DNA from: Bradyrhizobium retamae
GTDB lineage: Bacteria; Pseudomonadota; Alphaproteobacteria; Rhizobiales; Xanthobacteraceae
Length of the DNA: 64,000 nucleotides
Reading direction: 5' to 3'
NCBI RefSeq assembly: GCF_001440415.1
Contig: NZ_LLYA01000068.1
Span: forward strand, 1-64,000
The notes beneath the pieces were generated by a model, which was given only the letters and a program-made list of their open reading frames with translations, was not told the origin of the DNA and did not search any database. This document shows, piece by piece, positions 47,821-56,245 of this stretch (positions are counted from its first letter, which is position 1; each line of letters starts with the position of its first letter). The position numbers and the translations under genes are program-made.

Positions 47821-48576
47821 TCAGTTGCCCGTTTCGGGGTCGGGATAGACCCCGCGCAAAACCTCGTCAAAATGGGCTTTCACCGCCTCGTTACAGCGGC
47901 AGGACCGGTTCCGCAGCGTCTCCCGGTTACGGACCAGGATCGAGCCGCGCCGGGTCTCCAGCGTGCCTTCCACCCTGAAAGTCTGAATAACCCGGCTGGC
48001 GTAGGAGCGGCCGACGCCGAGCAGGGTCGCCAGTTGCTCATGAGTCAGCGGCACGACGTCATCGCCATCGGTGCGCTCCATCGCTGAAATGATCCATTTC
48101 GCGGTGCGCTGTTCGATCGAATGGATCGCGTTGCAGGCGGTGGACTGGAAGATTTGCGCCAGCATGCAATCCGCATAGCGTGCGAAAATGTTGCTCAGCG
48201 TGCGTGACTTCGATTTCGCCGCATCGAGCTTTCCGACCGGGAGCCGCACGAACGGCCCAGCGAACTTGACCGTGATGCGGGTATAGGCTGGCAGATAGCC
48301 GTGGCTGACGACGCCGCCGACTGCACCTTCGCGACCGATCAGAACGGTTTCGACGTCGCGGCCATCCTCGTTGGGGACCATGTAGGAGACAAGGCTGGGG
48401 CCGCAGGGAAAATGGACGGTCTCGACGTTGTCGCCGGGGTTGTAGAGCAGGTCGTTCGGTTGCGTATCGACCGGAACGAGATGTGGTTCGATCAACCCGA
48501 AGTCGGCGTCATTCAAGCGACGCAGCAGGTTATTGAACGGCCGAACGGCGGCCGTCACTTCGCGTCGCGTGAGCAT
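47821..48576 (-). CDS. Crp/Fnr-family transcriptional regulator
   Basis: A 251-residue regulator with an N-terminal cyclic-nucleotide-binding-like beta barrel (about 20-150; LLYNPGDNVETVHFPCGPSL) and a C-terminal winged helix (LTHEQLATLLGVGRSYASRVIQTF). It lacks the Fnr N-terminal cysteine cluster and the canonical cAMP phosphate-binding loop, so the effector is unknown. The C terminus carries a small RSCRCNE cysteine pair. AGGGGA stands upstream of the ATG. It is divergent from a lone receiver protein, with a 16-bp palindrome between them. Confidence 0.9.
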   Translation of the reverse strand: MLTRREVTAAVRPFNNLLRRLNDADFGLIEPHLVPVDTQPNDLLYNPGDNVETVHFPCGPSLVSYMVPNEDGRDVETVLIGREGAVGGVVSHGYLPAYTRITVKFAGPFVRLPVGKLDAAKSKSRTLSNIFARYADCMLAQIFQSTACNAIHSIEQRTAKWIISAMERTDGDDVVPLTHEQLATLLGVGRSYASRVIQTFRVEGTLETRRGSILVRNRETLRNRSCRCNEAVKAHFDEVLRGVYPDPETGN

Positions 48577-48624
48577 CAGGAATCCCCTATTTCCCTCAAT
48601 ATAATCGGTTTGGCTCCGTTCATA

Positions 48625-48640
48625 TGTTCACAAGTGAACA
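48625..48640. promoter_or_regulatory. Perfect 16-bp palindrome between the Crp-family and receiver genes
   Basis: TGTTCAC-AA-GTGAACA, 48 bases upstream of the Crp-family ATG and 136 bases before the receiver ATG. It differs from the Crp consensus TGTGA-N6-TCACA and looks more like a TetR- or LuxR-type operator. Autoregulation by the adjacent Crp-family protein is possible, since this subgroup often departs from the consensus. Confidence 0.55.
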
Positions 48641-48776
48641 GACGATCGAACGAAGATGTGGTGGTTTCAGTTCCGGACGGGCGGATGCGCTTTTTGCGAG
48701 GCATAGGCCGACTTCCAATCTCCGGGGCTTCGGCCCGGATCCCGATCAAAATCTGAACCTTGGAACCGGCGAGAAC

Positions 48777-49157
48777 ATGGACTGCGCCCCCCATGACGGC
48801 ATGCCCTGCGACGTGCTGGTCGTTGAAGACGATCCGATCATCGCACTCGATTTTGAAGACACCATTCTGGGTTTTGGCGTGAAGACGGTGCGGATCGCCG
48901 CGAACGTGGCCAAGGCGCTCGAATTGATCGCCCATCGGCCGCCGGAGTTTGCCCTGCTCGACGTCAGCCTTATCCGCGAAAAGAGCTTTGCCGTCGCCGA
49001 ACGGCTTGAGGTGCTGAAGATCCCGTTTGTCTTCGTCACCGGGTACGGCGCGGACGCCCCGCTGCCGGCGGCATTTGCGGCGAAGCCGCGTCTGCCGAAA
49101 CCTTGTTCGACCGAAGCGCTTGAGGCGCTGCTGAAGAACAGCCGCGTCATGCCTTGA
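48777..49157 (+). CDS. Single-domain response regulator (receiver)
   Basis: A 126-residue CheY-like receiver with no output domain. DVLVVEDDPIIALDFED gives the acidic pair, the phosphoacceptor aspartate is in FALLDVSL, the switch Thr is in VFVTGYG and the lysine in PRLPKPC. Such lone receivers in Rhizobiales usually act in phosphorelays or bind a protein partner; the kinase is not nearby. The start at 48777 (MDCAPHDGMPC) is chosen because the domain begins shortly after it; the frame extends to 48624 through the palindrome region. Confidence 0.87.
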   Translation: MDCAPHDGMPCDVLVVEDDPIIALDFEDTILGFGVKTVRIAANVAKALELIAHRPPEFALLDVSLIREKSFAVAERLEVLKIPFVFVTGYGADAPLPAAFAAKPRLPKPCSTEALEALLKNSRVMP

Positions 49158-49179
49158 GCGGTTGCGGCCCGCGCAGCGA

Positions 49180-50754
49180 TTACACCGGCTTGGGATCGAG
49201 CGTCGTCGACCACAATGCAACATCGGCGCGGTCGCGCAAGGTCACCGTCATCTGTGCGCTGTCGCCGTCGATCCTGACATGGCCGAAAAACTGCATTCCG
49301 GCGGACGGCGGCAAATTCTGTTTGCCGGGTCCCGGCGCCTTGATGAACTTCACCTCGGGTCCGAACGTGTTGTCGAGCTCGTTCGGGCCGAAGGTGCCGG
49401 CGTGCAGGGGACCAGCGACAAACTCCCAGAACGGGCCGAATTCTTGAAATTGCGCCTTGTCGGGATTGTAATAATGGGCGGCCGCGTAGTGCACATCCGC
49501 CGTCAGCCACACGGTGTTGACCACGCCCGACGTCTTGATGAAACGCAGGAGATCGGCGATCTCCAGCTCGCGGCCGCGCGGCGGGCCGTCGCTTTGTGCA
49601 ACGGCTTCCGAGCCTTTTCTGTTGCGTGCATCGTCATAGACGATGATGCTGAGCGGCATGTCGGATGCGATCACCTTCCAGGTGGCGCGCGAGTTCAACA
49701 GTTCCCGTTTCAGCCACGCGAGTTGCGTCGGCCCGAGGAAAAAGCTTTCCGGCCCGTAAGCGGTCTCCTGGTTCGCGCCATTCGGTCCGCGATAGCTGCG
49801 CTCGTCCAGCATGAACACGTCGAGATGCGGGCCATAATGCAGCGTGCGGTAGAGCCGTCCCGGCTCGGTGATGTTCGCGCGGATCGGATACATCTCGTGG
49901 AAGGCGCGTGCTGAGCGGGCCGCGAGCAGGGCGACGTTGCGTTCCCTGTAGGCGGCGGGCAATTCCTTGGACGACGACCAGTTGTTGACGACCTCGTGGT
50001 CGTCCCACTGCACGAAGATCGGCACCTCGGCATTGAACGCGCGCAGATGCTCGTCCATGAAGTTGTACTTGTGCGCGGCGCGGAATTCGTCGGTCGTTTC
50101 GGCGACCTTTGCTTTCTCGGGCGTCGTCACGTTCTTCCAGACCTTGCCGTCGGGAAGCGTCACCTCGCTCTTGATCGGGCCGTCGGCATAGATGGTGTCG
50201 CCCGAGTGCAGCAGGAAATCCGGGCGATGCTTGCGCATGGTGGCGAAGGTGAGCATGCCGCCGTCATCCTGGTTGATGCCCCAGCCCTGTCCGGCAACGT
50301 CGCCGCCCCAAACGAAACTGACGTCGCGGCGGTCGCCAGGTGCGGTGCGAAACCGCCCGACCACCGGCTCGCCTTCGATGCCGGTATGGGCGAGGTCGCG
50401 AAACCGGATGCGATAGAAGATCTCCTGCCCGGCAGGAAGGTTCTCCAGCAGCATTTTTGCGGTGAAGTCGCTTTCGGGCAGCGCTGCGATCGGCGGCAAA
50501 GCCCGTGCGTTGGCAAAGGATTCATTCGTGGCGACCTCGACCAGCATTTGCGAGGGCCGGTCGGCGCGCGCCCATACCACGCCGCCGTCAGCGCCGACAT
50601 CGCCGGACTGCACGCCGGAAGTGACGATCGGCCGATCCGCGGCGCGGCTGAGATAAGGCGTTGCAATGACGCCGATGGCGCCTGCTCCGGCGGTGGCGAG
50701 GAAGTGACGCCGCGAAATTCCAGGAAGGCGGTTGCGGGAAACCCTGAATGTCAT
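49180..50754 (-). CDS. phoD: PhoD-type alkaline phosphatase, Tat-exported
   Basis: A 524-residue periplasmic phosphodiesterase / phosphomonoesterase of the PhoD family, which uses Ca2+ and Fe. The N terminus has the twin-arginine signal ISRRHFLATAGAGAIG with cleavage near SRA. An N-terminal beta domain (about 42-140) is followed by the metallophosphatase core: WGGDVAGQGWGIN, LLHSGDTIYADGPI, VQWDDHEVVNNW, and the later metal ligands LTADVHYAAAHYY. It releases phosphate from organic esters. No Pho box is seen upstream. Confidence 0.94.
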   Translation of the reverse strand: MTFRVSRNRLPGISRRHFLATAGAGAIGVIATPYLSRAADRPIVTSGVQSGDVGADGGVVWARADRPSQMLVEVATNESFANARALPPIAALPESDFTAKMLLENLPAGQEIFYRIRFRDLAHTGIEGEPVVGRFRTAPGDRRDVSFVWGGDVAGQGWGINQDDGGMLTFATMRKHRPDFLLHSGDTIYADGPIKSEVTLPDGKVWKNVTTPEKAKVAETTDEFRAAHKYNFMDEHLRAFNAEVPIFVQWDDHEVVNNWSSSKELPAAYRERNVALLAARSARAFHEMYPIRANITEPGRLYRTLHYGPHLDVFMLDERSYRGPNGANQETAYGPESFFLGPTQLAWLKRELLNSRATWKVIASDMPLSIIVYDDARNRKGSEAVAQSDGPPRGRELEIADLLRFIKTSGVVNTVWLTADVHYAAAHYYNPDKAQFQEFGPFWEFVAGPLHAGTFGPNELDNTFGPEVKFIKAPGPGKQNLPPSAGMQFFGHVRIDGDSAQMTVTLRDRADVALWSTTLDPKPV

Positions 50755-50841
50755 GCAAGCCTCTTCCGGACCAGGTTTAGGCGCAATAGAGCGGCCAGAC
50801 CTAGAGGGAATTGATGACGGCCCGATTACCGGGTTCGCAGA

Positions 50842-52272
50842 TCAGGCGTTGCCGGCCGCGCGGAACTGCGCGGTGGCGCGTTGCAGGTTGTGCGGCATGC
50901 TCAGCAACAGCGCCTTGCGGTCGGCGACCGCGTTGTGGAATTGCTCGATCGCGATGTTGAACGCGGTCAACGTACCTTCCTCGATCGTGCCGTGTTCGTA
51001 GCACAGCAGCGTGTGGCGCAAGATGTCGTCCGCTTCCGCCTGCATCTGGTCGAGCTCGTCCATCGAATCGCACTGGCGGGCGGCGCTGAGCATGTCGAGA
51101 AGCCGGTCGCGCTGCGATACGTTGACGTTGCGCTCATCCTTCTTGAGGTAGCCCGCAAACCACGCGCCGGCGGAGCCCATCGCCGACATCGCCATCAACG
51201 TCCACCAGATGTAATCGCTGTAACGGTCGAGAAAGGTCTTTTCCTCGCCGTCGACAAAGGCGGCGGCTCCGGGATGCACTGGAATCGTGGCGTCCTTGTC
51301 GGTGTCGGGCGTCTCGATCTTTGCGGTGAGCGGAAACTCGTTCTTCAGGATTTGCCGGATGGCGAACAGTTGGCGGGTAAAGGCGGCGATGGTCGATTCC
51401 GAAATGCCTCTGCGCGCCACGATGTGATGCGCGAAACTGATGGTCTTGACCTCTGCCTCGGGCTTGTCCGGCGCGCCGCCGAAAGTCCCGGCGGGAATGT
51501 CGGTAGCCTCGTAGGCGGGGTGGTTCTGCGCAATCGCCTCCGCCGAATCGATCGCCAGGAATTTCGGCGTGCCGCCGTCGCGCGTCGAAGCCGCGATCGC
51601 GTCCGAAGTGATTTTGCTGTTGACCGGGCCGGCCGCGAGATAGGCATCCGCCTTTTGGCTGCGGATGGCTTCCGCGGCCTCGTTGGCCGGAAACTGAACG
51701 ATCTCGACCTTGCCGGGATCGACGCCGTATTGCCGCAGGATCACCTTGAGCAAATTGACATTCGCCTGGGTGCGGCCGACCACGCCGATGCGACGGCCGG
51801 CGAGTTGCGTAATGTTCTTGATTTCGGGCGCGGCCTTGCTGCCCCTGGCAGCCTTGGCCTTGCCGGCCGACGGGACCCATAACACGGCGACGTTCTTGCG
51901 CAGCGTTGCCACGGCCTGCGCGTTCTTCGGCACCTCGAGATCGCCGCGGATGATGGCGAGATCAGCTTTGCCTTCGCCGAGCAGATTGGCGCTCGCGAGC
52001 GCGCCGTCGGTTTGCACCGGACGCAGCCGGACCTGGCTGTTTCGGGGATTATTGAAGGCCTGCGCCAGATTCTGAACCACCTTGAGATCGTCGCTGTTGG
52101 CAGGGCCAACCGCGATCCGCAGCGTCACCGGCCGCATCGCAAAGTAATAGCCGGCCGCCAGCGCGCCGACGACGGCCAGTACGCCGGCCAGCGTTACGAA
52201 TGTCAGCCGTCGTTTCGCAGAGCGGGGCGAGGGGGCGGCCGGCGTTTCCGCAGAATGGGGGCCGTCGGTCAT
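50842..52272 (-). CDS. TAXI-family solute-binding protein with C-terminal membrane and cytosolic domain
   Basis: A 476-residue protein. One N-terminal membrane helix (about 24-44) anchors a TAXI (TRAP-associated extracytoplasmic immunogenic) binding domain (about 48-345: LRIAVGPANSDDLKVVQNLAQAF; RRIGVVGRTQANVNLLK; EIVQFPANEAAEAIRSQKADAYLAAG). A second helix (about 352-376, YIWWTLMAMSAMGSAGAWF) follows, and then a 95-residue helical tail that would be cytosolic. This layout suits a sensor or a tethered binding protein more than a free transporter component. No DctQM gene is adjacent. The ATG at 52272 is chosen; the frame extends to 52356. Confidence 0.85.
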   Translation of the reverse strand: MTDGPHSAETPAAPSPRSAKRRLTFVTLAGVLAVVGALAAGYYFAMRPVTLRIAVGPANSDDLKVVQNLAQAFNNPRNSQVRLRPVQTDGALASANLLGEGKADLAIIRGDLEVPKNAQAVATLRKNVAVLWVPSAGKAKAARGSKAAPEIKNITQLAGRRIGVVGRTQANVNLLKVILRQYGVDPGKVEIVQFPANEAAEAIRSQKADAYLAAGPVNSKITSDAIAASTRDGGTPKFLAIDSAEAIAQNHPAYEATDIPAGTFGGAPDKPEAEVKTISFAHHIVARRGISESTIAAFTRQLFAIRQILKNEFPLTAKIETPDTDKDATIPVHPGAAAFVDGEEKTFLDRYSDYIWWTLMAMSAMGSAGAWFAGYLKKDERNVNVSQRDRLLDMLSAARQCDSMDELDQMQAEADDILRHTLLCYEHGTIEEGTLTAFNIAIEQFHNAVADRKALLLSMPHNLQRATAQFRAAGNA

Positions 52273-52498
52273 CAATCCCAGTAGGTTTGAGGGTGGAATT
52301 CTCACGCGGCCGGCACGCTTCGCCCAACATTCTAGCAAATTTTCCCGCGGAACCATTGTTACATCTCTGTCATGGTTACCGGCGTCCGGGCCGCCATTCC
52401 TCCTTGCTTGCCAATTTTAGGCGTGGGGGATCCCCAAAGCGGCCTTGGGTGTTAGGCTTGGCGTTAGGTGACAGGCAGAATTCAGCGCGGAGGCGATC

Positions 52499-52804
52499 AT
52501 GGCGGAACGGCTGTCGGCAGAAGCGCGAAAATCGGCGCTGGCGGAACTGCCCGGCTGGTCGGAAACGGCCGGCCGTGATGCGATTGCCCGCACCTTCACT
52601 TTCAAGGACTTCAACGAAGCGTTCGGTTTCATGTCCCGCGCCGCCCTCGTGGCCGAAAAGAACGACCACCACCCGGAATGGAAGAACGTCTACAAGACGG
52701 TGGAAGTGGTGCTGGCGACCCATGACGCCGGCGGCGTCACCAAGCGCGATATCGATCTGGCCAAGGCCATGAACGCCATCGCCGGGCAATTGGGCGTCGC
52801 CTAG
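52499..52804 (+). CDS. Pterin-4a-carbinolamine dehydratase
   Basis: A 101-residue PCD/DCoH enzyme, which dehydrates the 4a-hydroxy-tetrahydrobiopterin formed by aromatic amino acid hydroxylases. The catalytic block is [18 protein letters not shown], with [19 protein letters not shown] before it. GGAGG stands 5-9 bases before the ATG. No phenylalanine hydroxylase gene is nearby. The TAG stop codon lies at the very start of the dispersed element at 52803. Confidence 0.94.
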   Translation: MAERLSAEARKSALAELPGWSETAGRDAIARTFTFKDFNEAFGFMSRAALVAEKNDHHPEWKNVYKTVEVVLATHDAGGVTKRDIDLAKAMNAIAGQLGVA

Positions 52805-52905
52805 AGCCCTTTCGGTTCTGATTGAATCAGAACCGGGCTCCAGGTTTTTGTTTTGACGCGTTTTCTTGACGCGAACCGGTGTCCACTTGGCTGGAAAAAC
52901 GCTCT
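52803..52905 (+). repeat. Dispersed element, GACGCGTTTT family, copy 1
   Basis: It starts AGAGC (52803-52807) and ends GCTCT (52901-52905). The left half is the hairpin CGGTTCTGATT-G-AATCAGAACCG followed by T-rich GGTTTTTGTTTT, which looks like an intrinsic terminator on the plus strand. The right half contains TTTGACGCGTTTT, then GACGCGAACCGGTGTCCACTT, then AAAACGCTCT. It overlaps the stop codon of the dehydratase gene. Confidence 0.85.
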
Positions 52906-53013
52906 GAGGTCGCCTCGCCGCGATCTTGCGGGGTGGGGCGCACATCCCCAATTCTTCATCCGTACATATTGACCGCGGCGATCTGCCGCGCCGGATGCGA
53001 GGGGAGCGCCGCA

Positions 53014-53400
53014 ATGGCATCGTCCGATCACACCGTGGGTTTTGAGCCGGCCGACCGGCTGGCGCAGGACCGCGAGAGTGTGCGCCGGCGCTTCTGGATC
53101 AAGCTCAAGCGGGTGGTAGCGCAGCTTCCCTTCGCCGAGGATCTGCTCGCGGCGTACTATTGTGCATTCGACAAAGAGACGCCGCGTCACGTACAGGCGG
53201 CGCTGCTCGGCGCTGTCGCGTATTTCATCCTGCCGTTCGATTTCACGCCGGACGTGCTGCCGTTGCTCGGCTTTACCGACGATGCCGCTGTGCTCGCCAC
53301 CGCCATCCGCATGGTCGCAAGTCACATCACGCAGGAGCATCGCGATGCCGCCCGCGCTGCGCTGAAGCGCGGGATCGACGCTGCTGAAGCGACGGAATAG
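53014..53400 (+). CDS. YkvA-family (DUF1232) protein
   Basis: A 128-residue protein with the DUF1232 domain (about 55-105: ALLGAVAYFILPFDFTPDVLPLLGFTD), probably two short membrane-associated helices with a DxxPD-type turn. Function unknown. The ATG at 53014 follows GGGGAG; the frame open from 52879 begins inside the dispersed element and is rejected. A perfect terminator follows within 10 bases. Confidence 0.87.
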   Translation: MASSDHTVGFEPADRLAQDRESVRRRFWIKLKRVVAQLPFAEDLLAAYYCAFDKETPRHVQAALLGAVAYFILPFDFTPDVLPLLGFTDDAAVLATAIRMVASHITQEHRDAARAALKRGIDAAEATE

Positions 53401-53408
53401 CGGATGCC

Positions 53409-53443
53409 AAAAGCCCGTTCCGATGAAATCGGAACGGGCTTTT
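53409..53443 (+). terminator. Intrinsic terminator behind the YkvA-family gene
   Basis: Perfect 16-bp stem AAAAGCCCGTTCCGAT / ATCGGAACGGGCTTTT with a 3-base loop (GAA), ending in a T-run followed by GATTTT. Placed 8 bases after the stop codon. Confidence 0.92.
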
Positions 53444-53515
53444 GATTTTCTGGCCTTGATGAACCGGCCGCCGTCCCGGACTAAATCCGACGCCGGCTTC
53501 CACCGGAAGACGCCT

Positions 53516-53614
53516 GGAGCCCGGTTCTGATTGAATCAGAACCGGGCTCTAGGTTTTTGTTTTTGACGCGTTTTCTTGACGCGGACCGGTGTCCACTTCG
53601 ATGGAAAACGCTCT
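53516..53614 (+). repeat. Dispersed element, GACGCGTTTT family, copy 2
   Basis: A nearly identical copy of the element at 52803, about 700 bases away in the same orientation. The head hairpin GAGCCCGGTTCTGATT / AATCAGAACCGGGCTC is perfect, followed by GGTTTTTGTTTTT. The right end GCTCT(AG) overlaps the stop codon of the minus-strand TAXI gene at 53613-53615. Confidence 0.88.
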
Positions 53615-54776
53615 AGCGAGTCTGCGCCCTTGCGCCTCGCTCCGCTTCCCACGCCTGGAACTGCTTGAAGAGCGCCTCCTTGTCCGCGTCGGTCTTGACG
53701 CTCGCCGCGGTCGTCGGGCTCTGTTTCAGGAATTCATCGAACCTGGCGCGCGACACGGCCTCGACGTTGTGGGTCTTGAGCCATTGCTCGGCGACCGGCA
53801 GACGCTGCCAATCAGGGAGCGGCGCCGACAGCGAGACCTCCTTCCACTTCGGGTGGAACGGCGGGTTCTGGAACGTCGGAAACTTCGTGAAGAAGGCGTC
53901 CACGAACTGGGCCAGCTTGCGGTAGCGCTCCGTGTTGGGCGCCCAGTTGTAGGCCGCGAGCACCGCGGGCACGGCGATGGTATCGACCTTCGCCCCTTCC
54001 GCAATCAGATTGGGATAGTCCTTCGAAGTCAGGACCGCGGGCAGATAATCGCCCTGCAGCGGCCGCGAATAGTCGACCGGAACCAGGTGGAAACGATCGT
54101 CCTTGAATGCGGCGACGGATTTGTACGGTTTGCCGCCGACGGCAACCACGGCGTCGATCTCGCCAGCCCGCATTCTCTCCATCGCGATGCGCTGCTCGAG
54201 ATAGAGGAAATTCGGTTTGATGCCGAGCCGTTCGAACACGATCGCGGCGGTTACGAAGGTGCCGCCATTGGGTAGGTCGACGCTGACCTTCTTGCCGTTG
54301 AGCTGGCTGATGTTGGTCACCGACTTCGATGCGAGGACGTACATCTCTTCATTGTAGAGCTTCGTCACATAGGTGAATTGCTTCTTGATGTCCTTCGCGA
54401 AGCCCTTCTTTTCGAGATAGTCGAGCGTGTCGGCGCGCACGATGCCGAGGTCCACACCCTGCAGGAACAGGATGTCGGCCACGCTCTGTACAGAACCGCG
54501 CCCGACGATCGGAAGTACGCGCAACTTGTTTCCGTCGTCGAGCACGGAAGCGAGGTCGGCACCGAACTGCACATAGGTACCGCCGATTGTTCCTGAGATC
54601 AGCGTAACTGTGTTAGCGTTCAGCGCCTGCTTGGTGGCGACCGAACCGAACTGGAAAATGGCCTTCAGGCTTTCGCTGACTTTGGCTGGATCGTATTCCT
54701 TCTCAGCGGCCTTGGCCGCCGTATTGCTGCACGCCACCGTCATGGCAAGCAACGCCATTCCCAGTAAATGTCGCAT
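53613..54776 (-). CDS. TAXI-family TRAP solute-binding protein
   Basis: A 387-residue periplasmic binding protein of the TAXI family. A signal peptide (MRHLLGMALLAMTVACSNTA) contains a cysteine that could be lipidated (VACSN). The TAXI core shows TVTLISGTIGGTYVQFGADLASVL, VDLGIVRADTLDYL, GKKVSVDLPNGGTFVTA and AGEIDAVVAVGGKPYKS. TAXI proteins usually pair with a fused DctQM permease, and none lies here. The ligand is unknown. The gene runs toward the dispersed element that supplies its stop codon. Confidence 0.88.
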   Translation of the reverse strand: MRHLLGMALLAMTVACSNTAAKAAEKEYDPAKVSESLKAIFQFGSVATKQALNANTVTLISGTIGGTYVQFGADLASVLDDGNKLRVLPIVGRGSVQSVADILFLQGVDLGIVRADTLDYLEKKGFAKDIKKQFTYVTKLYNEEMYVLASKSVTNISQLNGKKVSVDLPNGGTFVTAAIVFERLGIKPNFLYLEQRIAMERMRAGEIDAVVAVGGKPYKSVAAFKDDRFHLVPVDYSRPLQGDYLPAVLTSKDYPNLIAEGAKVDTIAVPAVLAAYNWAPNTERYRKLAQFVDAFFTKFPTFQNPPFHPKWKEVSLSAPLPDWQRLPVAEQWLKTHNVEAVSRARFDEFLKQSPTTAASVKTDADKEALFKQFQAWEAERGARAQTR

Positions 54777-54820
54777 GGGTTCCTCTGCGCTGGTCTTGAG
54801 TAATTTTCTTGAGTAATTGC

Positions 54821-55909
54821 CTAGTTCTGTAACTGGCCGAGCCGCCGCTTCGCATCAGGCGACCCGAGCTCGGCGGCCTTCTGGTACCAGAGCCGCGCCG
54901 CCGCCGGATCGGGCGTGACGCTGCGCAAGTCCTGGCTGCCCAGCACGTGCGGATCATACGTTCCGGCCAGCATCAATGCCGCCTCCGCCTCCTGCGCGTC
55001 CGCCGCACGCTCAAGCAATAGTCGGGCGGAAGTAATATCGCCGATCGCAAGCAGGCCTTTCGCTCGCTTCAGCAACGCCGCCAGTTCGTCCGGATCGATG
55101 CGACGTGCCGGAGCCGCCTCGCGCGCGGGCTCACGAAACGCCGGTGCGGCCGCAGCAACCGGGGCCGCCGGATTGATCGCAGCGACGACGTCCTGTGATG
55201 CTTCGCGCGCCACCGGCTCAGGCACCGCGACCTTGCCCTTGAGCGCGCTTTGATAGGCGGCGGTAATTTCGTCGCGCGACGGCGACGCGGATGCAAGCGC
55301 GGTGGGTGTCGAGCGGCGAGCGGCTGCCATCTCCGCACCGGATGGCTCGGCGGCCAGCGGCGGCGCGGCAACGCGCTGTTGCGGCGGCGGGGGCTCCGGC
55401 ACCGCCGCGGCGAGCTGGTCGGCTGGCGGCGCGATGCCGCCGCCACCGCCGCCGAGCGAGGCGTTGAAGATGACGGCCCGGGTCGAGTCGATCGAAAAGA
55501 GCGCGAGAACGGCCGCTATCGCCGATACGATCACGACGCCGGTTACAATGCGCCCGGCGCGCGCCTTCTTCAGGCCGCCGCTGCCGAATCTTCCGCTGCC
55601 GAACGTATATTCGGAAAGCTGCTGATGCGACTCCTCTTCGTAGTTGGAGAGGAAAAGCGGCACCGGCTCGTGTGGCGCCAGCTCCTCCGGCAGCACATCG
55701 GTCCGCTCAAACGATGGCGCAAAAGACTGCGCATACTGGGGCTGCTCGTATTGCGGCTGCTCGTATCGGGGCTGTTCGTATTGAGGCTGTTCGTATCGAA
55801 GCTGCTCGTATCGAGGTTGATCGGCCTCGTACAACCGAGGATCGCTGATGGCTTCGTCGAATCTGTCGAACGGATCTCTCGCCTGAATCGGCTTGGTGTT
55901 GTCCGCCAT
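54821..55909 (-). CDS. Sel1-like repeat protein with tandem YEQPQ repeats
   Basis: A 362-residue membrane protein. The cytosolic N terminus contains about six YEQPQ-like pentapeptides (PRYEQLRYEQPQYEQPRYEQ and onward, residues about 33-60). One membrane helix (about 120-142, IVTGVVIVSAIAAVLALF) follows, then a Gly/Pro/Ala-rich periplasmic linker and a C-terminal helical Sel1/TPR-like domain (AKGLLAIGDITSARLLLERAADA; ARLWYQKAAELGSPDAKRRL). GGGGAG precedes the ATG at 55909; the frame extends to 56110 without support. Probably an envelope scaffold protein, but the function is unknown. Confidence 0.82.
   Translation of the reverse strand: MADNTKPIQARDPFDRFDEAISDPRLYEADQPRYEQLRYEQPQYEQPRYEQPQYEQPQYAQSFAPSFERTDVLPEELAPHEPVPLFLSNYEEESHQQLSEYTFGSGRFGSGGLKKARAGRIVTGVVIVSAIAAVLALFSIDSTRAVIFNASLGGGGGGIAPPADQLAAAVPEPPPPQQRVAAPPLAAEPSGAEMAAARRSTPTALASASPSRDEITAAYQSALKGKVAVPEPVAREASQDVVAAINPAAPVAAAAPAFREPAREAAPARRIDPDELAALLKRAKGLLAIGDITSARLLLERAADAQEAEAALMLAGTYDPHVLGSQDLRSVTPDPAAARLWYQKAAELGSPDAKRRLGQLQN
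55732..55821 (-). repeat. Tandem 15-bp coding repeat (YEQPQ units)
   Basis: About six 15-base units read on the minus strand as YEQLR, YEQPQ, YEQPR, YEQPQ and YEQPQ with a degenerate YAQ end. Units differ by only one or two bases, so the array should be prone to slippage and length variation. Confidence 0.85.
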
Positions 55910-56245
55910 GGTGATGCTCCCCACTACTGAACGCAACGACGGGTTTCCCCCTGCACCTACTTCTTGCTCTTCTTGACGTACAGGAGCCCCTTCACTGATG
56001 GTTAAAATCGCACACGGAATGGGTTCAAAAAACGACGGCGGCTGGTGGGAATGAGGAGATATTTTGGTATGATTGAGGCAAACAAGCGGCATCCTGCCGT
56101 TTGAAAACACGCATTGTTACCGAGAAACTATATTGGTGAGATGAAATTCATGCCGCAGATGCGAAAAAAGTGCGTCGCTGGTCCGCGCATGACCGCTCTC
56201 GCTTCTTCCGAGTGAGCGACTAAGTTCGACAGATGATCCCGCACC
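55910..56245. other. Intergenic region between Sel1-like and quinone oxidoreductase genes
   Basis: 336 bases. The left part is the leader and promoter of the Sel1-like gene, with an AT-rich stretch at 56030-56150. A weak hairpin CGGCA (56087-56091) / TGCCG (56095-56099) is the only structure. No gene with a ribosome site was found. Confidence 0.5.

Noticed and set aside
52810..52832. TTCTGATT-G-AATCAGAA as a regulator-binding palindrome (FixK-like)
   Set aside because: It occurs at the same place in each copy of the dispersed element and is followed by a T-run, so it is the element's own hairpin; the FixK consensus TTGAT-N4-ATCAA does not fit.
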